A DNA stretch of 17,441 bases, from positions 1 through 17,441 of the forward strand of contig USGS01000033.1 of assembly GCA_900554275.1 (NCBI GenBank). Reading direction: 5' to 3'. A model generated the notes under the pieces. The model ran no database searches. It was not told the DNA's origin and saw nothing but the letters and a program-made list of their open reading frames with translations. A program made the position numbers and the translations under genes. Shown here piece by piece: positions 1 through 6,429 of the stretch (position 1 is its first letter; each line of letters starts with the position of its first letter). The stretch comes from an uncultured Eubacteriales bacterium. GTDB taxonomy: Bacteria > Bacillota > Clostridia > Oscillospirales > Oscillospiraceae.

Positions 1-133
1 GGCCTGGGAGACCCCCCTTGGCCGCCTCGGCACGCCGGAGGACATCGCCGCCGCCGTCAGTTTCCTGGCAAGCGGGAAGGCGTCCTTCATCACCGGCCAG
101 GTCCTCACTGCCGACGGCGGCTTCATCCTCTGA
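1..133 (+). CDS. Short-chain dehydrogenase/reductase, C-terminal end (partial)
   Basis: Only the last 43 codons are present; reading starts in frame at base 2 and ends at a TGA at 131-133. The tail reads GRLGTPEDIAAAVSFLAS followed by FITGQVLTADGG. That is the classical C-terminus of FabG-like short-chain dehydrogenases: a PEDIA segment, then an 'ITGQ...DGG' turn that contributes to the substrate and tetramer face. Family members are NAD(P)-dependent oxidoreductases, most often 3-oxoacyl-ACP reductase, but many have other alcohol or sugar substrates. The Rossmann and Tyr-Lys catalytic parts lie outside the window, so the substrate cannot be assigned. A strong promoter starts 8 bases after the stop, so this gene appears to end its transcription unit here. 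Confidence 0.85.
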   Translation, partial: AWETPLGRLGTPEDIAAAVSFLASGKASFITGQVLTADGGFIL

Positions 134-140
134 CCGCCAC

Positions 141-168
141 TTGACAAACTGCCAAAAGCCGCTATAAT
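141..168 (+). promoter_or_regulatory. Consensus sigma-A promoter for a short RNA
   Basis: A perfect -35 TTGACA (141-146) and a perfect -10 TATAAT (163-168) are separated by 16 bp. Transcription should start near 175. No open reading frame with a ribosome binding site follows on this strand before the hairpin at 228-253, so the product is predicted to be noncoding. Confidence 0.8.
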
Positions 169-174
169 AATAGA

Positions 175-265
175 CAAGGGGACGCTGCGACAAGCGGTCA
201 GCCCTGATCAGTGAATAGCTTCAAATAGAAACCGTCACTTGGCAGAGTGGCGGTTTCTGCGTTTT
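175..265 (+). ncRNA. Predicted ~90-nt antisense RNA opposing the small-peptide mRNA
   Basis: The RNA is predicted from the consensus promoter at 141-168 and the hairpin at 228-253, which is followed by GCGTTTT (259-265). It has no plausible coding capacity. It is complementary to the last 31 bases of the 25-codon reading frame on the other strand (235-265) and to about 60 bases of that mRNA's possible 3' tail. The overlap is tail to tail, as in the Fst/par and TxpA/RatA classes of type I toxin-antitoxin loci. Its first bases, GGACGCTGCG and GCGGTCAGCC, are the same as those at the 5' end of the opposing mRNA, because the two promoter-proximal segments are inverted copies. The antitoxin role is an inference. 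A 6S-like or other regulatory RNA is possible, but I see no 6S-like central bubble. Confidence 0.55.
228..265. terminator. Shared (bidirectional) hairpin ending both convergent transcripts
   Basis: Bases 228-239 (AGAAACCGTCAC) pair with 242-253 apart from one wobble position, giving a stem of about 12 bp with a very short loop. On the plus strand the stem is followed by TGCGTTTT, a modest U-tract. On the minus strand it is followed by ATTTG, a weaker one. The minus-strand reading frame stops inside the stem (TGA at 235-237). The plus-strand terminator is reasonable. Minus-strand termination here may be leaky, which would leave an mRNA with a longer 3' tail. Confidence 0.6.
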
Positions 266-312
266 ACGATAATCGTGACCGTGAAAGGCCCGATATGTAA
301 CGTAATTCGCAT
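235..312 (-). CDS. Small 25-residue basic peptide, candidate type I toxin or regulatory small protein
   Basis: ATG at 312-310, TGA at 237-235. The peptide starts MRITLHIGPFTVTIIVK and ends in the basic tail RRNRHSAK: a beta-prone hydrophobic/threonine-rich segment followed by a strongly cationic C-terminus. A Shine-Dalgarno sequence AGGGGGTG (seven of eight bases match AGGAGGTG) lies 5 nt before the ATG. An ideal promoter, TTGACA-N17-TATACT, lies upstream at 377-405. That combination of promoter, site and stop argues that this is a real gene despite its size. The SD is held in a stable hairpin, and the mRNA 3' end is opposed by a predicted antisense RNA, both hallmarks of type I toxin mRNAs. 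The sequence is not the classical transmembrane Fst/TxpA type, and I do not recognise the family with certainty. It sits just downstream of the rnj terminator. A toxin role is inferred. Confidence 0.55.
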   Translation of the reverse strand: MRITLHIGPFTVTIIVKRRNRHSAK

Positions 313-317
313 GGCCT

Positions 318-336
318 CACCCCCTTTCGGGCGGTG
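318..336 (-). promoter_or_regulatory. SD-sequestering hairpin with GAAA tetraloop
   Basis: In the minus-strand mRNA, CACCgCCC (336-329) pairs with GGGGGTG (324-318) around a GAAA loop (328-325), leaving a single bulged G. Seven base pairs, mostly G-C, capped by a GNRA loop should keep the SD AGGGGGTG closed. Efficient translation would then need opening or processing of the leader. Confidence 0.55.
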
Positions 337-376
337 TGGCTGACCGCCTGCCGTTTTACGCAGCGTCCTTGCGGCC

Positions 377-405
377 AGTATAGCAGCGCGGGTGTAATTT
401 GTCAA
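377..405 (-). promoter_or_regulatory. Near-consensus sigma-A promoter for the small-peptide mRNA
   Basis: On the minus strand, TTGACA (405-400) and TATACT (382-377) are 17 bp apart. The predicted start is near 370, giving a leader of about 58 nt before the ATG at 312. The -35 box begins 8 bases after the T-run of the rnj terminator, so this is an independent unit and not rnj read-through. Confidence 0.8.
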
Positions 406-412
406 ATATCGC

Positions 413-445
413 AAAAAAGAGAACCGCCTCCCGGCAGTTCTCTTT
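413..445 (-). terminator. Intrinsic terminator of rnj
   Basis: Arms 416-428 and 433-445 form a 13-position stem with one C-A mismatch and a TCCC/GGGA loop. On the minus strand the stem is followed by six Ts (418-413). It lies 15 bases after the rnj stop. Plus-strand transcripts would see the same hairpin but only a TTT tract. Confidence 0.85.
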
Positions 446-460
446 CGCTATATGCACGCT

Positions 461-2119
461 TTACAGCTTCGTCACCATGGGGATGATCATGGGGTTGCGC
501 TTCGTGGTCTTGTAGAGATACCCGGACACAGCGGACTTGACGGCGCGGCACACGTCGCCCTCGTCCCGGCGCTTCTTGGCGGACAGGCTGTCCACCGTCT
601 CCGTGGCCACCCGCCGCAGGTTGCCCAGCAGCTCCTCGGACTCCTTTACATACACGAAGCCCCTTGTCACGATCTCCGGCGGGCACAGCAGCTGATGGTC
701 GTGGCTGGACATGGGCAGCACGATGACCACCATACCATCCTCCGCCAGCAGCTTCCGGTCGTTCAGCACCACCGCGCCCACTTCGCCCACGCCGCCGCCG
801 TCCACGAACACCTCGCCGGCGGGCACGGTGGTCTCGCACTTGATGTGCTTCGTGGTCAGCTCGATGACGCTGCCGTTGTCGGCCACGATGATGTTACCCG
901 GCTGCATCCCCATGCTCTCCGCCACCCGCTTGTGGATCTGCAGCATCCGCTGCTCGCCGTGGAGCGGGATAAAGAACTTGGGCTTTGTCAGCGCGTGGAT
1001 GATCTTCAGCTCCTCCTGGCAGGCGTGGCCCGACACGTGCAGCATGTCCGCCTTGTCGTACACCACGTCCGCGCCCTTGCGGAACAGCTCGTTGATCACC
1101 CGCCCCACCGTCACCTCGTTGCCGGGGATGGCGCTGGCGGAGATGATGACCTTGTCCCCCGGGCCGATGTCCACCTGCTTGTGGGTGGAAAACGCCATGC
1201 GGTACAGGGCGCTCATCTCCTCGCCCTGGGAGCCGGTGGTCACGATGACCTGCTGGCTCAGGGGCAGCCCCTTGATGCGGTTGATGTCCATCAGCGTGTT
1301 CTTCGGCACCTTCATGTACCCCAGCTCCGTGGACACCTTCATGATGTTCTCCATGCTCCGCCCGGTGACGGCCACCTTCCGCCCGCAGGCTGCCGCCGCG
1401 TCCAGCACCTGCTGGATGCGGTGCACGTTGCTGGCGAAGGTGGTGACGATGATGCGCTTGTCGCAGCCGGTGAACTGCCGCTTGAACGTGGCGCCCACCG
1501 CCTTTTCGCTCATGGTATAGCCGGGCCGCTCCACGTTGGTGGAGTCCGCCAGCAGCGCCAGCACGCCCTCCCGGCCCAGCTGGCCGAACCGTGCCAGGTC
1601 GATGACCTCGCCGTCGATGGGCGTGGAGTCGATCTTGAAGTCGCCGGTGTGGACCACCGTCCCCATCCGCGTGTGGATGGCAAAGGCCACGGAGTCGGCG
1701 ATGGAGTGGTTCACGTGGATGAACTCCACCTGGAATTTCCCGGCCCGCACGGTCTGCCCCGGCTCAACGGTGATGAGCCTTGTGGAGCTGACCAGCCCGT
1801 GCTCCTGCAGCTTCAGCTTGATGAGCCCCGCCGTGAACCTTGTGCAGTAGATGGGCAGGTTGATCTGCTTGAGCACATAGGGGATCGCGCCGATGTGGTC
1901 CTCGTGTCCGTGGGTGATGAACAGCCCCCGCAGCCGGGTGCGGTTCTTCACTAAATACGTCACGTCGGGGATGACGCAGTCGATGCCGTACATATCATCG
2001 CCGGGGAATGCCATGCCGCAGTCCACCACGATGATCTCACCGCCGTATTCATAGGCGGTCATGTTCTTGCCGATCTCGTTCAGACCGCCAAGGGGGATGA
2101 TTTTCAGTTTTTCTGCCAT
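461..2119 (-). CDS. rnj: Ribonuclease J (5'-3' exo/endoribonuclease)
   Basis: The protein has 552 residues, the usual RNase J length (about 555). The metallo-beta-lactamase core carries the zinc motif HGHEDHIGAIP (H70, H72, D74, H75), a further ligand region VNHSIADS near H138, and HTGDFKID around D160. The beta-CASP insertion contains TTFASNVHRIQ near 226-237. The motif HVSGHACQEE follows, then the C-terminal domain. The start MAEKLKIIPLGG is chosen because AAAGGAG precedes it at a normal distance and because family members begin with this strand. The same frame stays open for 70 more codons upstream, but that stretch is Arg/Cys-rich and unlike the family. RNase J is a cytoplasmic enzyme central to mRNA decay and rRNA maturation in Firmicutes. 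The gene is monocistronic, with its own promoter and terminator. rnjA cannot be told from rnjB by eye. Confidence 0.95.
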   Translation of the reverse strand: MAEKLKIIPLGGLNEIGKNMTAYEYGGEIIVVDCGMAFPGDDMYGIDCVIPDVTYLVKNRTRLRGLFITHGHEDHIGAIPYVLKQINLPIYCTRFTAGLIKLKLQEHGLVSSTRLITVEPGQTVRAGKFQVEFIHVNHSIADSVAFAIHTRMGTVVHTGDFKIDSTPIDGEVIDLARFGQLGREGVLALLADSTNVERPGYTMSEKAVGATFKRQFTGCDKRIIVTTFASNVHRIQQVLDAAAACGRKVAVTGRSMENIMKVSTELGYMKVPKNTLMDINRIKGLPLSQQVIVTTGSQGEEMSALYRMAFSTHKQVDIGPGDKVIISASAIPGNEVTVGRVINELFRKGADVVYDKADMLHVSGHACQEELKIIHALTKPKFFIPLHGEQRMLQIHKRVAESMGMQPGNIIVADNGSVIELTTKHIKCETTVPAGEVFVDGGGVGEVGAVVLNDRKLLAEDGMVVIVLPMSSHDHQLLCPPEIVTRGFVYVKESEELLGNLRRVATETVDSLSAKKRRDEGDVCRAVKSAVSGYLYKTTKRNPMIIPMVTKL

Positions 2120-2360
2120 AGGGATATAGATGCTCCTTTTCAAATTCGAGATGCGGCCCGGCCCGTCGGGTGAAAAAGACAGCAGCAAAACAAAGGCGCT
2201 CTGCCTCACCCGTCTGCCCTGCATCGCATGGGGTGAGCGCAGCATATCGCCCGCCGTCCGTAACCGTTGTGCGGGGAGTTGCCTCCCGTTGTGTGTATGT
2301 GATCGCCGGGCGCACGCCCCGCGAAACAACCAGAAACCACGCGCCGTATCCGGCGGTTTT
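2120..2360 (-). promoter_or_regulatory. Long rnj 5' leader with mutually exclusive stems
   Basis: About 240 nt separate the predicted start from the rnj ATG, with no gene in between. In mRNA order the leader holds CTCACCC (2237-2231), CGGGTGAG (2212-2205) and TCACCCG (2173-2167). The middle element can pair with either flank (7 bp each way) but not both. The second pairing would form about 33 nt before the SD AAAGGAG. No known riboswitch class was recognised. Confidence 0.35.
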
Positions 2361-2365
2361 CAAAG

Positions 2366-2394
2366 AGTATACCACAGAAAGTTTCATTTGTATA
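2366..2394 (-). promoter_or_regulatory. Candidate rnj promoter
   Basis: On the minus strand, TATACA (2394-2389, four of six consensus bases) and TATACT (2371-2366, five of six) are 17 bp apart. Nothing better is visible between rnj and the divergent gdpP promoter. The start would be near 2359. Confidence 0.5.
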
Positions 2395-2456
2395 CCCCCA
2401 ACTTCGCGTCCTTTTTCGACACGGGAAAATTCCCCGTCCTTTTGTGGAAAACCGTA

Positions 2457-2485
2457 TTGTCCCCGGCCCGGTTTTATGCTATAAT
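2457..2485 (+). promoter_or_regulatory. Promoter of the gdpP-rplI-dnaB cluster
   Basis: TTGTCC (2457-2462) and a perfect TATAAT (2480-2485) are 17 bp apart. The start would be near 2492, giving a leader of about 56 nt before the gdpP TTG. It is divergent from the rnj promoter, with about 62 bases between the two -35 boxes. Confidence 0.7.
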
Positions 2486-2547
2486 CAGTTGATTAAATTG
2501 GAGACGTATTTCTATCTGTATCCTGTCATCGAGAGGAGGAATGCCTT

Positions 2548-4536
2548 TTGAGCAAAAAGATCATCCGCGGCTTCCGCACCAATATGGCCCTTTACAGCCT
2601 GTGCCTGGTGGCCTTCGTGGCTGTCACCATCCCCTTCGAGCCGCTGCTGGCGGCGGCGGAGGGCATCGTAGCCATCCTGGTGATCATGGTGGGCCGCAGC
2701 CGCACGAAGATGGCCCAGGCCTCCGTGCGCCAGTACATGGACCGGGTCTCCGGCGGCATGGACACCGCCCGCTCCAGTAATATGCTCTACGCACCCCTGC
2801 CCATGCTGGTCTTTGACGTGAACACCAGCGAGATCCTGTGGTGCAACGATATGTTCCTGTCCCTGACCGCCCAGAAGGACAGGATCTTCGAGACGGCGGT
2901 GGACACCGTCATCCCTGATTTCAGCTACCGCTGGCTGCTGGAGGGCAAGCAGGAGTATCCCGGCCTGCTCCGCTGGAACGACCGCATCTACCGTGTGTTC
3001 GGCGCGCTGGGCCGTCCGGAGGACGACACCGTGGAGCAGCCCACCCTGGCCACCACCTACTGGATGGACGTCACGGAGAAGGAGGAGATGCGCCAGACCC
3101 TGGAGCTGACAAAGCCCCTGGTGGCCATCCTCATGATCGACAATTACGACGAGCTGACCAAGGCCTGCCCGGAGAACAAGCGCTCCGCCCTGCAGGCCGC
3201 CCTGGAGGAGCAGCTCAACGGCTGGGCGGCGGACTCCGGCGGACTGCTGCTGGGCTACGACCGTGACCGCTACCTCTTCCTCTTCGAGGAGAAGGACTAC
3301 ACCGGCTTCGTGGAGAGCAAGTTCGCCGTGCTGGAAAAGGTGCGTCAGGTCCAGGCCGGCGAGGGCGTGTCCGCCACGCTGTCCATCGGCGTGGGCCGCG
3401 ACGAGGACAGCTTTGAGCAGCTGTTCAAAAACGCCTCCCTGGCTTTGGAGATGGCCCTCAGCCGCGGCGGCGACCAGGCCGTGGTAAAGGACAGAACGAA
3501 TTTCGAGTTCTACGGCGGCCGCAGCAAGAGCACCGAAAAGCGCACCAAGGTCAAGTCCCGGGTCATGGCCAACGCCCTGGGCGAGCTGATGGACGAGGCC
3601 AGGCAGATCTACGTCATGGGCCACAAGTACGCCGACATGGACTGCCTGGGCGCGGCGGCGGGCATCTGCGCCATCGCCCGCAAGCGGGGCAAGCCCTGCC
3701 AGATCGTTATCGACACGGAGAACAACGCCGCTCACCCCGTCCTGCGCCGTTTGGCCCAGCAGCCGGAGTACAACGGCGTCACCATCTCCGGCCCGGACGC
3801 CTTTTTGAAGTGCCAGCCCGGCGCGCTGCTGGTGGTGGTGGATACCAACCGCCCCGAGAGCGTGGAGTCCGAGCAGATGCTGGAGACCTGCAACCGGGTG
3901 GCCGTCATCGACCACCACCGCCGGGGCAGCAGCTACATCGAGAAGATGGCCCTGAACTACCACGAGCCCTACGCCTCCTCCGCCAGCGAGCTGGTGACGG
4001 AGCTGATGCAGTACCTGGTCGAGCCCGGCGACGTGCTGAAATGCGAGGCCGAGGCGCTGCTGGCCGGTATCGTGCTGGACACCAAGAATTTCACCAACCG
4101 CACCGGCGGCCGTACCTTCGAGGCCGCCGCCTACCTCCGCCGCCTGGGCGCAGACACCCAGGACGTGCAGCGTATGTTCCAGGGCGACCTGAACTCCATG
4201 ATCGCCCGCTATGCCATCATCCGCCAGGCGGAGCTGTACCACGACGACATCGCCGTGGTGGCGCTGGACGAGGAATGTGACCGCGTCACCGCCGCCAAGG
4301 CCGCCGACGAGCTGCTGACCCTCAAGGGCATCCGCGCCAGCTTCGTCCTCTATAAAAAGGGCGACGGCGTCTATATGTCCGCCCGCTCCCTGGGCGAGGT
4401 CAACGTCCAAGTCATTCTGGAGGCGCTGGGCGGCGGCGGCAACTCCACCACCGCCGGCGGCCAGGCCGACAACATCACCGTGGAGGAGGCCCGCGCCAAG
4501 CTGCTGGAGGCCATCGACCGGTATTTTGAAAACTGA
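2548..4536 (+). CDS. gdpP: Cyclic-di-AMP phosphodiesterase GdpP (DHH/DHHA1 family)
   Basis: The protein has 662 residues, the normal GdpP/YybT length. Order: two N-terminal membrane segments (about 14-28 and 33-49), a PAS-like domain (about 75-175), a degenerate GGDEF region (about 180-310), then DHH and DHHA1. Catalytic metal residues are visible in GHKYADMDCLG (H359, D363, D365), VVVDTNRPES (D432) and the signature IDHHRRG (D455, H456, H457). The glycine-rich NSTTAGGQA near 632 belongs to DHHA1. The enzyme hydrolyses c-di-AMP to pApA at the membrane, controlling turgor, potassium and wall homeostasis. The start is TTG: GAGGAGGA (2533-2540) sits 7 bases before it, whereas the ATG at 2541 is in another frame and abuts the SD. 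It heads the gdpP-rplI-dnaB order conserved in Firmicutes. Confidence 0.95.
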   Translation: MSKKIIRGFRTNMALYSLCLVAFVAVTIPFEPLLAAAEGIVAILVIMVGRSRTKMAQASVRQYMDRVSGGMDTARSSNMLYAPLPMLVFDVNTSEILWCNDMFLSLTAQKDRIFETAVDTVIPDFSYRWLLEGKQEYPGLLRWNDRIYRVFGALGRPEDDTVEQPTLATTYWMDVTEKEEMRQTLELTKPLVAILMIDNYDELTKACPENKRSALQAALEEQLNGWAADSGGLLLGYDRDRYLFLFEEKDYTGFVESKFAVLEKVRQVQAGEGVSATLSIGVGRDEDSFEQLFKNASLALEMALSRGGDQAVVKDRTNFEFYGGRSKSTEKRTKVKSRVMANALGELMDEARQIYVMGHKYADMDCLGAAAGICAIARKRGKPCQIVIDTENNAAHPVLRRLAQQPEYNGVTISGPDAFLKCQPGALLVVVDTNRPESVESEQMLETCNRVAVIDHHRRGSSYIEKMALNYHEPYASSASELVTELMQYLVEPGDVLKCEAEALLAGIVLDTKNFTNRTGGRTFEAAAYLRRLGADTQDVQRMFQGDLNSMIARYAIIRQAELYHDDIAVVALDEECDRVTAAKAADELLTLKGIRASFVLYKKGDGVYMSARSLGEVNVQVILEALGGGGNSTTAGGQADNITVEEARAKLLEAIDRYFEN

Positions 4537-4557
4537 CAGAAAAGGAGATATATCACC

Positions 4558-5007
4558 ATGAAAATCATTCTCAAGCAGGACGTAAAGGGCAAGGGCAAGA
4601 AGGGCCAGATGATCGAGGCCGCCGAGGGCTACGCCCGCAATTTCCTCATCCCCAAGGGCCTGGCCGTGGAGGCCACCGCCGACGCGGTGAACACCATGAA
4701 GCTCCAGGCCAAGGCCAAGGCCAGGGCCGATGCCGAGGCCAAGGCGGAGGCCCAGGCCATCGCCGAGAAGCTGAAGGCCTGCCAGGTGAAGATCGCCGCC
4801 AAGGGCGGCGAGGGCGGCAAGCTGTTCGGCGCCGTCACCGGCGCGGCCATCGCCGACGCCCTCCAGGCCCAGTACGGCCTGACGGTGGACGGCAAGAAGC
4901 TGGTGCTGGACCAGCCCATCAAGAGCTTCGGCAGCTACGAGGTCAAGGCCAAGCTGGGCTATGAGGTCAGCGGCACGGTCTACGTCCTGGTCATCGAGGA
5001 GAAGTAA
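4558..5007 (+). CDS. rplI: Large ribosomal subunit protein bL9
   Basis: The protein has 149 residues, the standard L9 length. The N-terminal rRNA-binding domain begins MKIILKQDVKGKGKKGQM and contains the L9 signature around GYARNFLIPKGLAVEAT. A long charged Ala/Lys/Glu connecting helix (about 48-75) follows, then the C-terminal domain, which ends VSGTVYVLVIEEK. L9 binds 23S rRNA near the L1 stalk and helps keep the reading frame. AAGGAGATAT precedes the ATG, and the gap from gdpP is 21 bases, so the two are co-transcribed. No anomalies were seen. Confidence 0.97.
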   Translation: MKIILKQDVKGKGKKGQMIEAAEGYARNFLIPKGLAVEATADAVNTMKLQAKAKARADAEAKAEAQAIAEKLKACQVKIAAKGGEGGKLFGAVTGAAIADALQAQYGLTVDGKKLVLDQPIKSFGSYEVKAKLGYEVSGTVYVLVIEEK

Positions 5008-5024
5008 GCGGGAAAATGCCGCAT

Positions 5025-5050
5025 CCCCGCGCCCGCAGGCGCGGAACTCC
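5025..5050. repeat. 26-bp palindromic dispersed repeat, copy A
   Basis: This block is identical over 26 bases to 11078-11103. It contains a 7-bp palindrome, CCGCGCC-CGCA-GGCGCGG. It lies in the 69-bp rplI-dnaB spacer, just before the dnaB SD (AAAAAGGAGG), where it would form a hairpin in the polycistronic mRNA. Confidence 0.75.
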
Positions 5051-5076
5051 AGTATTCACAAAAAGGAGGCTTATAT

Positions 5077-6429
5077 ATGGCGGACGAACAACTGCTGACT
5101 ATGCAGCTGCCCCACTCCACCCAGGCGGAGCAGGCGGTGCTGGGCTCTATGCTCATCGACGCGGACTGCATCAAGGACGTGATGGATAAGCTGCAGGCCT
5201 CTGATTTCTACCTCCGCACCAACCGCGAGATCTTCGAGACGATCTATCAGATGTTCGTCTACTCCAAGCCCATCGACGGCGTCACCGTGGCCGGCGAGCT
5301 GGAAAAGGCCGGCCTGTATACCGATGCCACCCGCAGCTACCTGGTGCAGCTCATGGAGGTCACCCCCACCAGCGCCAACGTCATGGAATACGTCCGCATC
5401 GTGCAGGACAAGGCCCTCATGCGTCAGGTGGCCTCCGCCGCCGCCGGCATCACCGCCATGGTGCAGGAGGGCACCGGCGCTGCCGGCGATATGCTGGAGG
5501 CCGCCGAGCAGCAGATCTACGCCATCCGCCGCGGCCGCAGCGGCCAGGGCATGGTCACCGTGGGCATGGTGCTGGGCGACGTGATGAGCCGCCTGGCGGA
5601 GCTCACCGCCTCCGGCGGCCAGACGCTGCCGGGCCTGTCCACCGGTCTTTCCGCCGTGGACAACAAGATCAACGGCCTGAACAAGTCCGACCTTTTACTG
5701 CTGGCCGCCCGTCCCGGCATGGGTAAGACCAGTATGGCCCTGAACGTGGCCCTCTCCGCCGCCCGTGAAAGCGGCAAGACCGTGGCCATCTTCTCCCTGG
5801 AAATGTCCAAAGAGCAGCTGGTCACCCGCCTTATTGCCAGCGAGGGGCTGGTGGAGAACACCCGCCTCATCACCGGCAACCTGCGAGAGAGCGACTGGCA
5901 GCGTATCGCCGAGGCCGCGTCCGCTCTCAGCCGCATGGACATCCGCATCGACGACAACCCGCTGCTCACCGTGGCGGATATGAACGCCAAATGCCGCCGT
6001 CTCGACAATCTGGGGCTGGTGGTCATCGACTATCTCCAGCTCATGACCTCCGCCGGCGGTAAGGGCTACTCCGGCGAGAACCGCCAGCAGGCCGTGTCCG
6101 ACATCAGCCGTATGCTGAAGATCATGGCCAAGGAGCTGCAAGTCCCCGTCCTGTGTCTCAGCCAGCTGAGCCGTGCCAACGAAAAGCGCGAGGACAAGCG
6201 CCCTATGCTGTCCGACCTCCGCGAATCCGGCGCCATCGAGCAGGATGCCGACATCGTCATGTTCCTCTACCGCGACGACTACTACAACAGCGACACCGAA
6301 AAGCGCAACGTGGCGGAGTGCATCATCGCCAAGAACCGCCACGGCGAGACAGGCAAGGTGGAGCTCCGCTGGATGCCGGAGTACACCGCCTTCGGCACGC
6401 TGGAGACCCGGTACGATGAAGATGAGTGA
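5077..6429 (+). CDS. dnaB: Replicative DNA helicase DnaB (DnaC in Bacillus)
   Basis: The protein has 450 residues, normal for the family. The N-terminal helical domain (about 10-115) starts LPHSTQAEQAVLGSML, which interacts with primase and other helicase subunits. A linker and the RecA-like ATPase follow. Walker A is ARPGMGKTS (K217, T218). The Walker B strand is LGLVVIDYLQLM (D318). Later motifs include SQLSRANEKRED and QDADIVMFLYRDDYY, and the arginine-finger region lies near the end. It forms the hexameric helicase that unwinds the replication fork. AAAAAGGAGGC lies 8-10 bases before the ATG. Its last codons overlap the tilS start, so translation of the two is probably coupled. Confidence 0.97.
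   Translation: MADEQLLTMQLPHSTQAEQAVLGSMLIDADCIKDVMDKLQASDFYLRTNREIFETIYQMFVYSKPIDGVTVAGELEKAGLYTDATRSYLVQLMEVTPTSANVMEYVRIVQDKALMRQVASAAAGITAMVQEGTGAAGDMLEAAEQQIYAIRRGRSGQGMVTVGMVLGDVMSRLAELTASGGQTLPGLSTGLSAVDNKINGLNKSDLLLLAARPGMGKTSMALNVALSAARESGKTVAIFSLEMSKEQLVTRLIASEGLVENTRLITGNLRESDWQRIAEAASALSRMDIRIDDNPLLTVADMNAKCRRLDNLGLVVIDYLQLMTSAGGKGYSGENRQQAVSDISRMLKIMAKELQVPVLCLSQLSRANEKREDKRPMLSDLRESGAIEQDADIVMFLYRDDYYNSDTEKRNVAECIIAKNRHGETGKVELRWMPEYTAFGTLETRYDEDE

Larger units (their letters stand above)
180..368. repeat. Inverted repeats at the two 5' ends of the convergent RNA pair
   Basis: There are two pairs of perfect 10-bp arms: GGACGCTGCG (180-189) with its complement at 359-368, and GCGGTCAGCC (194-203) with its complement at 338-347. 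Both transcripts therefore begin with the same two blocks. In a minus-strand mRNA that reads past the shared hairpin, the 5' blocks could pair with the 3' blocks (10 + 10 bp), closing the message end to end. Confidence 0.75.

Noticed and set aside
175..265. The short plus-strand RNA as 6S RNA, tRNA or a T-box
   Set aside because: It is too short and lacks the 6S bubble, cloverleaf or T-box sequence. The overlap with the opposite small frame explains it better.
2120..2329. A 70-codon N-terminal extension of RNase J
   Set aside because: The extension does not resemble the family, while the ATG at 2119 has AAAGGAG in front and gives the normal length and N-terminus.
2541..2780. ATG at 2541 as the start of a 79-codon gene
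   Set aside because: It abuts the SD (no spacer) and is out of frame with GdpP. The TTG at 2548 has correct spacing and gives the family's N-terminus.
2512..4410. A minus-strand open frame of 632 codons opposite gdpP, and a plus-strand one of 500 codons opposite rnj (452-1954)
   Set aside because: The same codon-bias artefact. The opposite strands carry complete catalytic motifs of GdpP and RNase J.
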